A DNA stretch of 64,000 nt, taken from contig NZ_JAMZDE010000008.1 in the NCBI RefSeq assembly GCF_024159085.1, positions 434,001 through 498,000 on the forward strand, read 5' to 3'. Within the stretch, counting starts at the first letter, position 1; each line of letters opens with the position of its first letter. Both the position numbers and the translations under genes were made by a program. Positions 50,301 through 60,025 of the stretch are shown here, piece after piece. The notes beneath the pieces were generated by a model. The model saw only the letters and a list, made by a program, of their open reading frames with translations, did no database searches and was not told the DNA's origin. This DNA is from Idiomarina rhizosphaerae (lineage in GTDB: Bacteria; Pseudomonadota; Gammaproteobacteria; Enterobacterales; Alteromonadaceae).

Positions 50301-50799
50301 CTTCTTCAATAAAAACGCGCAGTTCCTGCGGGCGTGATTCAATCAGGCGGGAAATCATACCCTGTTCAATAATGGCGTAGCTGCGCGGACCCAGGCCAGT
50401 TCCCAGAAATAAGTCGGTAATATCACGGCGACGGCAGCGGCTGCCGTTCAAAAAGTAGTTCGACTGGCCGTCACGGGTCACCAGACGCTTAACGGAAATC
50501 TCATTAAAAGCCGCGTACTCACCCTGAATGCGACCAGAGCTGTTATCAAACACCAGTTCAACACTGGCCTGAGAAACCGGTTTACGGGCACTTGAGCCAT
50601 TAAAAATGACATCGCTCATCGCGTCGCCACGCAGGTTTTTTGCTGAACTTTCACCCAGCACCCAGCGCACGGCATCAATCACATTGGATTTACCACAGCC
50701 GTTCGGACCGACAACGCAAGTCATTTGGTCAGGGAAAGGAACTTTGGTTGGATCCACAAAGGATTTAAAGCCAACTAATTTGATGTGTTTTAGGCGCAT
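47341..50799 (-). CDS. smc: Chromosome segregation ATPase SMC
   Basis: This 1152-residue condensin subunit organises and segregates the chromosome. The N-terminal ATPase half has GPNGCGKSN (Walker A), a long coiled coil (about 170-490 and 650-980) and a hinge between. The C-terminal half has the signature LLSGGEKALTALSLVFAIF and Walker B CLLDEVDAPLDDAN. Presence of SMC rather than MukB fits Alteromonadales. The coiled coil is strikingly rich in Gln, with runs such as QQQQRQQQQQQRD (see findings). It is the first gene of smc-zipA-ligA and divergent from cysZ over 145 bases; ScpA/ScpB are not in the window. Confidence 0.96.
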   Translation of the reverse strand: MRLKHIKLVGFKSFVDPTKVPFPDQMTCVVGPNGCGKSNVIDAVRWVLGESSAKNLRGDAMSDVIFNGSSARKPVSQASVELVFDNSSGRIQGEYAAFNEISVKRLVTRDGQSNYFLNGSRCRRRDITDLFLGTGLGPRSYAIIEQGMISRLIESRPQELRVFIEEAAGISKYKERRKETENRMLHTRENLERLSDVREELGQQLEKLERQAAAAIRYKELKASERKFKAELQALRWLKLDNQRQQLQAQYAEQQTELERWQAQQSGDERGAIELKEQAEEARDKVEQSQEKMFSVGNEITRIEQTLKHQQELKEQRSQRQQQLNEEIAQLDEQLADDRLQREQLEEQQLLLEPQLEQVEEQLESVSEQSQQANEKWRQWQQQQRQQQQQQRDVEKQQQQAQLKLQELKQSQQYALQQVEQLQTQQQDLLRQKQALSVDENEQAIAELKHQLEHKELQYQQSKQQLQELQQAFKEQQEQHRQTQQQQDKAQAQLTAIEQLLEGKQNNDSRSEKWLQEKYPDSLKVRELLQAESGWEMAVEQLAYDWLDAVVLEQAPEELEAVSGVKLVWPESGQEPESWSLASKVKGPLRYWAPLQQCLAIDTEKSAGQQLQQSDASFAVSKAGNWYWQDGFIAARVDEDNSVLHLHKQRETLLEQLEVLAAKLSESDQQLQRTETQLEQAQERLEQVQQQVQQILNEQGKVEERLQWNLQQAEQIQQQLTSLQDKQQEQRLYAENAAEQQQQIEMQLEEYELLLEQTEQVDEDYGEQLESQVRAGDEQLQQLRSQQQQMTLQQQNLQAQSEQLQKLLQRSEQRYQQLLQERNEQKNADTDENQNTLDEQLTELLDKRGEVAEQLQEQRQQLSRLEHDLQQITQGQSAIQTKIGQAKEAMQSTEIEQVKLQERSQAVLETLAETGLKLKDILEELSSDADEKPWLQELESIQNKIKRLGAINLAAIDEAEAQRERKQYLDQQVDDLSSALDTLEAAIRKIDKETRHRFKTTFDAINHDLQILFPKVFGGGSATLELTDDDLLETGVTIMARPPGKKNSTIHLLSGGEKALTALSLVFAIFRLNPAPFCLLDEVDAPLDDANVGRFCRLVSEMSESVQFIYISHNKVAMEMATHLAGVTMQEAGVSRLVAVDVEQAVAMTDAG

Positions 50800-50944
50800 T
50801 CAGTTGTTTTTATTATCAATTTAATACGGCGGTTTATTATCACAAGACTCTAGCAGATCCGGTAGCCATTTGTAACAATTTAGCCCGCACATTGCCATTG
50901 TATTGCCTTATTATACTAAGCAAATTAAAAGCTCTGGAGTTTTC

Positions 50945-51685
50945 ATGCAAAAAGCAGCCTACAGCAATTCGGGATTAGCTTACATAGGACGCGGCTTAGA
51001 ACTTATTCGAACCAAAGGTTTGCGCCGCTATGTTGTGGTGCCTATTCTGACCAACCTTATCCTGTTCTCACTTGCTTTCAGTTGGTTGTATGCTGAGGTG
51101 GACTACTGGCTGGAACAATTTATGGGCTGGTTACCCGACTTTTTCCAGTGGCTCGAGTTTATTTTATGGCCGCTGGCGGTTATTACCATTATTGCGCTCT
51201 TTTCGTTTATTTTTAGTACCATCATGCATTTAATTGCCGCCCCTTTTAATGGGCTTCTGGCGGAAAAAGTAGAGCGCTATGAAAGTGGCGAGAGCTTAGG
51301 CGACGAGGGGTTCCTGGGTCTGTTTAAAGATATTCCGCGTACGCTAAAACGCGAAATGCAAAAACTTATGTACTACATTCCGCGGGCGCTCGGCTTCTTT
51401 TTGTTGTCGCTGGTTATTCCGGTTATTGGGCAGGTGCTTTGGTATATCTTTGTCTGCTGGATGATGTCGATACAGTATCTGGATTATCCGTTCGACAACC
51501 ACAAACTGTCATTTCCGCGCATGCGTTCTGAATTACACCGGCAACGCGGTAAAACGCTAGGGTTTGGATTCGGGGTAACCGTGCTGACCATGATACCGCT
51601 AATTAATCTGATTATTATGCCGCTGGCAGTTTGTGGAGCAACCTCACTGTGGGTTGATCATTATCGTCGCAGCGCATTAAGTTGA
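50945..51685 (+). CDS. cysZ: Sulfate transporter CysZ
   Basis: CysZ is a high-affinity sulfate permease supplying cysteine synthesis. The 246-residue membrane protein shows several long hydrophobic helices (including VVPILTNLILFSLAFSWLY and FILWPLAVITIIALFSFIF) and the conserved IMHLIAAPFNGLLAEKVE and SIQYLDYPFDNH segments. The start at 50945 has TGGAG upstream. Its position next to the zipA-ligA cluster is conserved in the class. Confidence 0.93.
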   Translation: MQKAAYSNSGLAYIGRGLELIRTKGLRRYVVVPILTNLILFSLAFSWLYAEVDYWLEQFMGWLPDFFQWLEFILWPLAVITIIALFSFIFSTIMHLIAAPFNGLLAEKVERYESGESLGDEGFLGLFKDIPRTLKREMQKLMYYIPRALGFFLLSLVIPVIGQVLWYIFVCWMMSIQYLDYPFDNHKLSFPRMRSELHRQRGKTLGFGFGVTVLTMIPLINLIIMPLAVCGATSLWVDHYRRSALS

Positions 51686-51692
51686 TAAAAGC

Positions 51693-51724
51693 AAACGACT
51701 GAGCTTGGGCTCAGTCGTTTTTCT
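51693..51724. terminator. Bidirectional terminator between cysZ and rmuC
   Basis: AAACGACTGAGC and GCTCAGTCGTTT form a perfect 12-bp stem with a four-base loop. Five T residues follow on the plus strand; on the minus strand a weaker TTTGCTTTT follows. The rmuC stop codon (51711-51713) lies inside the stem. Confidence 0.82.
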
Positions 51725-53051
51725 TATCTGCACCATCAGATTCTATGCCTTCCGGATTGGTTTCGTCGGAATCGAGGTAATCCGGGTTCAACCGCTTATT
51801 AGTCTGCACACCCATTTGGCGAAATTTATCCACCCGCCCAATGAGGTTACCACGGCCGGTGCTTAGTTTCTTCATGGCTTCCTGATAGCGGTTATCCAGA
51901 GTTTGTAAGCCGTTACCAATTTTTTCTAAGTCTTCCACAAAGCCCACAAACTTGTCGTACAAACGCGCCGCATCAGTCGCTATTTTTTCAGCATTCTGAT
52001 TCTGATACTCATACTGCCAGATGTTATGCACCGTGCGCAGCGCAACCAGTAGATTAGTCGGACTGACCAGCATAATCTGGTTATCCAGCGCCAGCCGAAT
52101 AAGCTCCGGATCACGGTCAACCGCCAGCAAAAATGCCGGTTCAATCGGAATAAACATCAGCACATAATCCAGCGTGCGCAGCCCTTCCAGTTGGTGATAG
52201 CTCTTTTTACCCAACTGTTTTATGTGTTGTTTAAGCGACTGAACGTGCTCGTTTAATGCCCGTTCGCGGTCTGCATCGTCGTCAGAATTAAAATACCGCT
52301 CGTAGGCCGACAAACTCACTTTTGAGTCGATGACCACGTCTTTTTTGTTCGGCAAATGCACAATCACATCCGGCTTGAACGACTTACCGTCTTCATCGCG
52401 GTGATGTTCCTGAGTCTGATACTCGTGCCCTTCACGCAGGCCAGACTGCTCCAGAATACGCTCCAGTACCACTTCGCCCCAGTTGCCCTGTTGCTTGGTG
52501 TCGCCTTTTAATGCCCGGGTTAAGGCTTCAGCTTCAGACGCCATTTGGCGATTTAAGTCCTTAAGCGACATCACTTCATTTTTAAGTGCCGAGCGCTCTT
52601 TGGTTTCATCGGTGTATTGCTGGGTGATTTGCTTTTTAAACGCATCAATTTGCTGTTTGAACGGCTCTAATGTTGCCTGCAACGACTGCTGGTGATGCTG
52701 CTGCAGCCCTTTGGACTTCTCATCAAAAATACGGTTGGCTAAATTTTCAAACTGCTGAGTCAGACGTTCTTCGCTAACCTTCAGCAAGTTCAGCTTTTCT
52801 TCCGCCGTTTTTTGCTCATGTTCAGCTCTGGCCAGAGTTTCACGCAAGCGGCTGTCTTTTTCATAAACTTCGAGCTGAAGTTCATCGACGCGCTCGCGAA
52901 GAATGCCCGCGTCTTGCTCCAGTGCCGCATTTTGTTGCTCTGCCTGTAAACGCAAACGGCGCTGCTGTTGCCAAAGCAATAACAACGCCGCAATTACGGT
53001 CACAACCGGCACTCCAATTATTGCCATCCATTGCCACAGTGCCAGCGACAT
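51711..53051 (-). CDS. rmuC: DNA recombination protein RmuC
   Basis: This 446-residue protein has an N-terminal transmembrane helix (WMAIIGVPVVTVIAALLLLW), a long coiled coil (residues 25-185) and the RmuC nuclease-like domain (GNWGEVVLERILEQSGLREG, then KPDVIVHLPNKKDVVIDSKVSL, with the PD-(D/E)xK-like Asp and Lys residues). RmuC limits inverted-repeat recombination in E. coli; biochemical activity is inferred from the fold. It starts two bases after the fumarase stop, so both are co-transcribed. Confidence 0.92.
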   Translation of the reverse strand: MSLALWQWMAIIGVPVVTVIAALLLLWQQQRRLRLQAEQQNAALEQDAGILRERVDELQLEVYEKDSRLRETLARAEHEQKTAEEKLNLLKVSEERLTQQFENLANRIFDEKSKGLQQHHQQSLQATLEPFKQQIDAFKKQITQQYTDETKERSALKNEVMSLKDLNRQMASEAEALTRALKGDTKQQGNWGEVVLERILEQSGLREGHEYQTQEHHRDEDGKSFKPDVIVHLPNKKDVVIDSKVSLSAYERYFNSDDDADRERALNEHVQSLKQHIKQLGKKSYHQLEGLRTLDYVLMFIPIEPAFLLAVDRDPELIRLALDNQIMLVSPTNLLVALRTVHNIWQYEYQNQNAEKIATDAARLYDKFVGFVEDLEKIGNGLQTLDNRYQEAMKKLSTGRGNLIGRVDKFRQMGVQTNKRLNPDYLDSDETNPEGIESDGADKKND

Positions 53052-53053
53052 AA

Positions 53054-54577
53054 TTAAGCTCCTAATTTTTCATTAAGGTCTGCAATTTTTGCTTTCCAGA
53101 TAGCAGGGCCTTGAGTATGCGCGTTTTGACCGTCGCTATCCACAGCAACAGTGACCGGCATATCTTCTACTTCAAATTCGTAAATAGCTTCCATACCCAA
53201 GTCTTCAAAAGCCACCACACGGGACTTTTTAATGGCTTTTGCTACCAGATAAGCCGCGCCGCCAACGGCCATTAGATAAACCGCTTTGTGCTTACGAATA
53301 CTTTCCACAGCTTCAGGGCCACGCTCTGCTTTACCAACCATGCCAATAATACCGGCTTCTTCAAGCATCTGGTCAGTGAATTTATCCATACGCGTAGAGG
53401 TTGTCGGGCCAGCCGGACCAACGACTTCGTCACCCACTGGATCTACCGGGCCTACGTAATAAATAAAACGGTTATTAAAATCGACAGGTAGTTTTTCGCC
53501 GTTATCCAGCATACCTTTAATCCGTTTGTGCGCAGCATCACGACCGGTCAGCAACTTACCGGACAAGAGCACGGTTTCACCCATTTTCCAGTCCTGAATG
53601 TCTTCTTTAGTCACTTCATCCAGGTTCACACGGCGTGCGTCATCACCCAGCTCAAAGGTGACATCCGGCCAGTCTTCTAGTTTCGGCGGGGTTAAATCGG
53701 CTGCGCCACTGCCGTCTAACGTAAAGTGCACGTGACGGGTGGCTGCGCAGTTTGGAATTAAGGTCACCGGCTTAGAGGCTGCGTGGGTTGGTAGTGACTT
53801 AATTTTCACATCCAGCACCGTTGTTAAACCACCTAAACCCTGTGCACCAATACCTAATGCGTTAACGCGGTTAAAGATTTCTAAGCGCAGCTCTTCTTCG
53901 GCATTTTGCGGACCACGTTCAATCAACTCATGGATATCAACAGACTCCATTAGTGATTCTTTTGCCAACACCGCAGACTTTTCTGCGGTACCACCAATAC
54001 CTATACCCAGCATACCCGGTGGACACCAGCCAGCGCCCATCTTCGGCAAAGTTTCAACAACCCAGTCGGCAATAGAGTCGCTGGGGTTCAACATGGCCAT
54101 TTTCGATTTATTCTCAGAACCGCCACCTTTAGCGGCAATCATTACTTCAATTTCATTGCCCGCCACCATATCAATATGCACCACAGCTGGCGTGTTATCG
54201 CCGGTGTTTTTACGGGCTCCCGCCGGGTCAGCCACAATAGAGGCACGCAGTGGGTTGTCCGGGTTGTTGTAAGCACGACGAGTGCCTTCATCCACCATTT
54301 GCTGAACGGTCAGGTCGGTTTTATCCCACTGCACGCCCATGCCCACTTTCACAAAGCAGGTCACAATACCGGTATCCTGACAAATAGGGCGGTGGCCCTG
54401 AGCTGACATGCGTGAATTGGTTAATACCTGAGCAATGGCGTTTTTCGCCGCTTCGCTCTCTTCTCGCTGGTATGCCTCGTCCAGTGCTTTAATAAAATCC
54501 AGTGGGTGATAATAAGAAATGTACTGCAACGCATCGGCAATACTGTCAATAAAATCGGCCTGACGAATGGTGGTCAT
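53054..54577 (-). CDS. fumA: Fumarate hydratase, class I
   Basis: This 507-residue iron-sulfur fumarase interconverts fumarate and malate in the TCA cycle. It is the single-chain class I form with an N-terminal alpha domain (SAQGHRPICQDTGIVTCFVKVG, containing a cluster Cys) and a C-terminal beta domain (GPAGPTTSTRMDKFTDQMLEEAGIIGMVGKA is split by the active-site loop). Cluster Cys residues also occur in LIPNCAATRHVHF. The length agrees with the ~500-residue group rather than E. coli FumA (548). Sensitivity to oxygen would be expected. Confidence 0.93.
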   Translation of the reverse strand: MTTIRQADFIDSIADALQYISYYHPLDFIKALDEAYQREESEAAKNAIAQVLTNSRMSAQGHRPICQDTGIVTCFVKVGMGVQWDKTDLTVQQMVDEGTRRAYNNPDNPLRASIVADPAGARKNTGDNTPAVVHIDMVAGNEIEVMIAAKGGGSENKSKMAMLNPSDSIADWVVETLPKMGAGWCPPGMLGIGIGGTAEKSAVLAKESLMESVDIHELIERGPQNAEEELRLEIFNRVNALGIGAQGLGGLTTVLDVKIKSLPTHAASKPVTLIPNCAATRHVHFTLDGSGAADLTPPKLEDWPDVTFELGDDARRVNLDEVTKEDIQDWKMGETVLLSGKLLTGRDAAHKRIKGMLDNGEKLPVDFNNRFIYYVGPVDPVGDEVVGPAGPTTSTRMDKFTDQMLEEAGIIGMVGKAERGPEAVESIRKHKAVYLMAVGGAAYLVAKAIKKSRVVAFEDLGMEAIYEFEVEDMPVTVAVDSDGQNAHTQGPAIWKAKIADLNEKLGA

Positions 54578-54714
54578 GGAACTGCCTCTTGGTTAACTTT
54601 TGCGTGGCGCTATAATAGCGTTTTCGCTAACAACTGACCAGTGCCACTGACCGGCGATTATTTGCTGTGGTAGTATATTGGTAATGAATAACCAGCCTGA
54701 ATTGCGAGCATGAT

Positions 54715-56097
54715 GTGAGTGTTTTCCCGGATCTCTGTGCGATAAAACTTGATTGCGAGGCCTCAGCTATTGAGTTGTTTCAGCGTTGTCAGCATGAAAG
54801 CTACGCACTGTTGCTGGACTCTGCCGCACAAAGTCACCAGAACTGTGCCTACGATATTATCTTCCGACAGCCAGAGCTGGTTTTAAGCTGCAAAGCAGGC
54901 AAGTTAAATGTAGCAACGGATGCCACGTTAGAACTGCCGCCTGCCCCCGAAAATGCAGCCGAGCTTTGCCGTTATGCCGAGCAATTGAATCAGTTAGCAG
55001 GTCATTATTCAGGCCCTGCTGAACTGCCTTTTCAGGGCGGTTTTGCCGGCGCGGTGGGTTATGATCATGGCCGCTCACTGGAAGTCATTCCGGAATTTAA
55101 TGCAGACATCTATCAGTCTCCCGATGCGGTACTGGCCTATTACAGCCAGGCACTGATTATCGACCGGCAGACCAACACGGTCTGGCTAGTTGCGCCAGCA
55201 GATAAGTCAGAAGAGCTTCGCGACTTCTGGAGTCAGCCCATGGCAAGAAAAAAACCGCCAGCTTTTCAATTATTAAGCGACTGGCAAAGCAATATGAACG
55301 AGCGTCAGTACACAGAAAAGTTTACGGCAGTGCAAAACTATCTGTTGGCCGGAGATGCCTACCAAATTAATTTAGCGCAACGATATTCAGCCCGTTATCA
55401 AGGTAGTGAATGGTCGGCTTACCTTAAATTGCGACAAGCTAATTCAGCACCGTTTTCTGCCTTTATGCGTCTTCCCGGTAGCGCTATTCTGAGCCTGTCA
55501 CCGGAACGCTTTTTACTAACCGATGCAGAAGGTCAGGTAGAAACTAAACCCATTAAAGGTACACGTCCGCGGTTTGACGATACGCGCAAGGATCAGGCCA
55601 GTCAGCAGGCCCTGCTAACGTCAGAAAAAGACCGGGCGGAAAACCTGATGATTGTTGATTTGCTGCGTAATGACCTGAGTAAAAACTGTGAGCCGGGCAG
55701 CATCAAAACCCCAAGCTTGTTTGCCATAGAGAGCTTTCCGGCGGTGCATCACCTGGTTTCTACAGTAGTAGGTAAATTACAGCCCGGTCGCACCGCATTA
55801 AGTTTGTTTAACGGCGCTTTCCCGGGCGGTTCTATTACTGGCGCACCAAAAATTCGGGCCATGCAGATTATTGAAGAGCTGGAGCCCCATCGACGTAATA
55901 TTTACTGCGGCAGTATTGGCTACTTTTCTCAGCACGGTCGTAGCGACACCAGTATTACCATTCGTACGCTGCTCGCCGAAAATAAGCACTTATATTGCTG
56001 GGCCGGTGGTGGTCTGGTCGCTGACTCAACAGCAGCGGATGAATACCAGGAAACCAAAGACAAAGTGTCACGCATACTGCCGGTGTTAGCCTCATGA
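54715..56097 (+). CDS. pabB: Aminodeoxychorismate synthase component I
   Basis: PabB turns chorismate plus ammonia into 4-amino-4-deoxychorismate, the precursor of p-aminobenzoate and folate. The 460-residue chorismate-binding enzyme has AYQINLAQRYSA, SLSPERFLL, ETKPIKGTRPR and GGSITGAPKIRAMQIIEELE. The start is GTG at 54715. The partner glutaminase (PabA) is not here. The stop overlaps the next ATG (ATGA). The pabB-nudL-sdaA order is the same as in E. coli. Confidence 0.93.
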   Translation: MSVFPDLCAIKLDCEASAIELFQRCQHESYALLLDSAAQSHQNCAYDIIFRQPELVLSCKAGKLNVATDATLELPPAPENAAELCRYAEQLNQLAGHYSGPAELPFQGGFAGAVGYDHGRSLEVIPEFNADIYQSPDAVLAYYSQALIIDRQTNTVWLVAPADKSEELRDFWSQPMARKKPPAFQLLSDWQSNMNERQYTEKFTAVQNYLLAGDAYQINLAQRYSARYQGSEWSAYLKLRQANSAPFSAFMRLPGSAILSLSPERFLLTDAEGQVETKPIKGTRPRFDDTRKDQASQQALLTSEKDRAENLMIVDLLRNDLSKNCEPGSIKTPSLFAIESFPAVHHLVSTVVGKLQPGRTALSLFNGAFPGGSITGAPKIRAMQIIEELEPHRRNIYCGSIGYFSQHGRSDTSITIRTLLAENKHLYCWAGGGLVADSTAADEYQETKDKVSRILPVLAS

Positions 56098-56708
56098 CCA
56101 TTAACAGCCGCGCTGATTTTATACGTCGCTTTAGCCTACACCCGTCACCGCCGGTAGAGCGCCGAATTGATGAGCCTTTGCGTAAACGTTTGCGCCCGGC
56201 AGCGGTGTTAATCCCAATTATTGAGCGTCCGCATGGGTTGTCACTCATACTCACCCGACGCTCCAGCAAATTGCGCAAGCATGCGGGTCAAATCAGCTTT
56301 CCCGGAGGTCGCTTTGATGAAACCGATAACGACTTACTGGACACGGCATTGCGGGAAACCGAAGAGGAAATTGGCCTGCCCCGCAGTCAGGTGGAAGTCA
56401 TAGGACGTTTGCACGACTACCCTGTCTTATCGTATTTTATGATTCGCCCTTATGTGGCTTTTGTCTCACCCCAACAGCCGCTGGTTGCCGAGGAAAGTGA
56501 AGTCGCTGAGATTTTTGAAGTACCGCTGGCCGATATTCTCGATCATGGGAACCACTACGTTTATCGTATTCGGAAATTTATCTACGACCGCGTGTATTTC
56601 ATCCCCTGGCAACATCGAAATATTTGGGGCGCCACCGCCGGTATCTTGCGTGAATTATCAGAGCAGTTACAACCAGACAGCAAAAATCACTTCAGACCAC
56701 TGAACTGA
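56094..56708 (+). CDS. nudL: Nudix hydrolase, CoA pyrophosphatase type
   Basis: A 204-residue Nudix enzyme with the box GGRFDETDNDLLDTALRETEEEIGL (written as GxxxxxE...REexEEiG) at residues 79-103, preceded by the UPF0035-like LRKHAGQISFPGG of the NudL/CoAse subgroup. It probably hydrolyses coenzyme A or similar nucleotide pyrophosphates. It overlaps pabB by four bases and is followed by sdaA after 96 bases. Confidence 0.9.
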   Translation: MTINSRADFIRRFSLHPSPPVERRIDEPLRKRLRPAAVLIPIIERPHGLSLILTRRSSKLRKHAGQISFPGGRFDETDNDLLDTALRETEEEIGLPRSQVEVIGRLHDYPVLSYFMIRPYVAFVSPQQPLVAEESEVAEIFEVPLADILDHGNHYVYRIRKFIYDRVYFIPWQHRNIWGATAGILRELSEQLQPDSKNHFRPLN

Positions 56709-56804
56709 CCACTTATTTTTGCTTAAAACTTGCTTCCCCCCACATGAATCATGCGACAATACTATAATAAACAGAATAAGCATGCGCGACAGGTAAGGAT
56801 AAAT

Positions 56805-58178
56805 ATGATCAGCGTTTTTGATATCTATAAAATTGGTATTGGTCCTTCCAGCTCTCATACTGTGGGGCCAATGAAAGCTGCCTATGAATTTTTGCATGCC
56901 GCAAAAAAATCAGGGCATTTAAATAACGCGGACGGAATAAAAGTCGAACTGTTCGGTTCACTTGGCCAAACGGGTAAAGGTCATGGTACCGGCAAAGCCG
57001 TTATTCTTGGACTGGTCGGTGAGACTCCCGAAACAGTAGACACTGACACCGTTGAAGATTTTCTGGAGCAAACTCGTAAGACTGAAAAGCTGAACTTGCT
57101 TGGTGAGAATGAGGTTTCCTTCCCCAGCGAAGGCGCAATTACTTTTCACCGCCGCAAAACCATGCCCAAACACGCCAACGCCATGGAACTGAAACTGCTG
57201 AAAGACGGTGAGGTAATCTATAGCGACTTGTATTACTCCATAGGCGGTGGCTTCATTGTGCGCGATGAAGATTTTGACGAGACGCTGGAAGAAGCGATAG
57301 AACAGTCGTCGAAACCTATTCCATACCCGTTTGACAGTGCTGCGGACCTTCTGGCGCATTGCAAAGAGCACGGCATGCGTATGAGCTCATTAATGATGGC
57401 TAACGAAAAAGTCTTCCGCAGTGAAGCGGATATTAGAGCCGGATTAATGAAGATTTGGCGCACTATGCAGGAAAGCATCAAAAACGGTATCTCCACTGAA
57501 GGGATTCTGCCGGGTGGACTTAAAGTGCGTCGCCGCGCATCGTCTTTATATCAGCGACTGAAGAAAGAAAAATCCAGCGATGCCATGCAAGTCATGGACT
57601 GGGTCGATTTATACGCTTTAGCCGTTAACGAAGAAAATGCCGCAGGCGGGCGCATTGTAACAGCCCCGACTAACGGAGCCGCCGGTATCATACCGGCAGT
57701 AATGAGCTACGCTGACAGATTCATCGAAACTCTGGACGAAGACGCCGTGGTGCGCTTTCTATTGACCTCTGCCGCTATTGGTATTCTTTATAAGAAAAAT
57801 GCTTCAATTTCAGGTGCTGAAGTCGGTTGTCAGGGTGAAGTGGGTGTTGCCTGTTCAATGGCCGCTGGCGCCCTGGCAGAATTTATGGGCGGTGATCCAT
57901 CTCGGGTCGAAAACGCTGCAGAAATTGGCATGGAACATAACCTGGGTTTAACTTGTGACCCTGTGGGCGGTTTAGTACAAGTACCCTGTATTGAACGAAA
58001 CGCCATGGGCTCGGTTAAAGCTATTAATGCTGCCCGCTTAGCCATGCGAGGCGAAGGCGATCATAAAGTGTCTCTGGATAAAGTGATTAAAACCATGTGG
58101 GACACCGGAAACGATATGAAAACCAAATACAAAGAAACCGCTCGCGGCGGTTTGGCAGTGAATATTATTGAATGTTAA
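56805..58178 (+). CDS. sdaA: L-serine ammonia-lyase
   Basis: This iron-sulfur serine deaminase converts serine to pyruvate and ammonia. The 457-residue single-chain form starts [23 protein letters not shown], and later shows [20 protein letters not shown] and the cluster Cys residues in [17 protein letters not shown] and LTCDPVGG. The start at 56805 has AAGGA upstream; an in-frame ATG at 56751 is too long. A TATAAT is visible at 56763 but without a clear -35 element. The gene supports growth on amino acids. Confidence 0.95.
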   Translation: MISVFDIYKIGIGPSSSHTVGPMKAAYEFLHAAKKSGHLNNADGIKVELFGSLGQTGKGHGTGKAVILGLVGETPETVDTDTVEDFLEQTRKTEKLNLLGENEVSFPSEGAITFHRRKTMPKHANAMELKLLKDGEVIYSDLYYSIGGGFIVRDEDFDETLEEAIEQSSKPIPYPFDSAADLLAHCKEHGMRMSSLMMANEKVFRSEADIRAGLMKIWRTMQESIKNGISTEGILPGGLKVRRRASSLYQRLKKEKSSDAMQVMDWVDLYALAVNEENAAGGRIVTAPTNGAAGIIPAVMSYADRFIETLDEDAVVRFLLTSAAIGILYKKNASISGAEVGCQGEVGVACSMAAGALAEFMGGDPSRVENAAEIGMEHNLGLTCDPVGGLVQVPCIERNAMGSVKAINAARLAMRGEGDHKVSLDKVIKTMWDTGNDMKTKYKETARGGLAVNIIEC

Positions 58179-58200
58179 TCGCTTATGCTACTGCCGGTGC

Positions 58201-59199
<999 letters not shown>

Positions 59200-59220
59200 C
59201 TAAATGTGATATAAGAAAAT

Positions 59221-59248
59221 ACTATAATAATCTTGATAACTATGACAA
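59221..59248 (-). promoter_or_regulatory. Putative cysB promoter
   Basis: On the minus strand TTGTCA and TATAGT are separated by 16 bases, about 45 bases before the cysB ATG. Both hexamers match the sigma-70 consensus at five of six positions. The region is shared with the divergent kinase gene. Confidence 0.5.
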
Positions 59249-59312
59249 ATATAAAAGCTATCGCAACAGTATTTTGTCGAGGCTTCTATTTGGACCACAG
59301 GAACTGTCGCCT

Positions 59313-59996
59313 ATGACCCAACCCGCATTTGATTTTTCAACCGTCCTGGCTTCTTCAGTGCACGACATGAAAAATTCACTGTGCTTACTCATTCAGATGA
59401 TAGAGGAAGTATCAGAACAGGTCACTGACAGCAGTGCAACAGAAAAAATGGCGAAAGTCCATTATGAGGCTCAGCGTATCAACTCAAGTTTGATGCAAAT
59501 GCTCACGCTTTACCGCAACGACAATAACGCTTTACCGCTGAATAGCGACCAGCATCACGTCGACGAACTTGTCGAAGAGCTGTTGCTCAATAATGAGATC
59601 TATCTTGAACAGCGGAACATTACTGTCAGCACCGACATTGATGAAACGGCGTCAGGCTGGTTCGACAGAGATCTGATCTTTCATCTGCTTAATGACATCA
59701 TCATTAATGCAATGCGCTACACAGCCGATAAGCTCTTTATAAAAGTAGAGATAATCGAAGATGGTGGATGTCGTATTATGGTTCACGATAATGGCGACGG
59801 TTTTCCTGCTAGTATGCTGGAGAACGCCGCAATGCCGATACAGCAACTGGATATTCAGCAATCCCGGACGGGGTTAGGTCTATACTTTGCTCAGATGATA
59901 GCAAGCGCGCATGAACGAAATAATAAAAAAGGTTTTATCGAGCTGAAAAATAATGGACACTTAGGTGGTGGTGTTTTCTCTTTAACATTACCCTGA
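59313..59996 (+). CDS. Soluble histidine kinase
   Basis: This 227-residue kinase has no membrane segments and no sensor domain. A DHp-like helix begins with SVHDMKNSLCLL (candidate phospho-His 17), and the ATPase domain shows LLNDIIINAMRYT (N box), VHDNGDGFP (G1) and SRTGLGLYFAQMIASAHE (G2). It is an orphan on the plus strand; the nearest receivers are the proteins at 61106-62776 and 63184-63978, which may be its targets. The ATG at 59313 was preferred over a TTG at 59274. Confidence 0.85.
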   Translation: MTQPAFDFSTVLASSVHDMKNSLCLLIQMIEEVSEQVTDSSATEKMAKVHYEAQRINSSLMQMLTLYRNDNNALPLNSDQHHVDELVEELLLNNEIYLEQRNITVSTDIDETASGWFDRDLIFHLLNDIIINAMRYTADKLFIKVEIIEDGGCRIMVHDNGDGFPASMLENAAMPIQQLDIQQSRTGLGLYFAQMIASAHERNNKKGFIELKNNGHLGGGVFSLTLP

Positions 59997-60025
59997 AAAA
60001 ATAATTATAACTTAACGAGCGTAAT

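Noticed and set aside
53739-54272. 177-residue plus-strand open frame opposite fumarase
   Set aside because: Shadow frame; composition is that of an antisense reading, and the fumarase motifs on the minus strand are clear.
56958-57371. 137-residue minus-strand open frame in sdaA
   Set aside because: Antisense to a conserved enzyme with no motif or ribosome-binding site.
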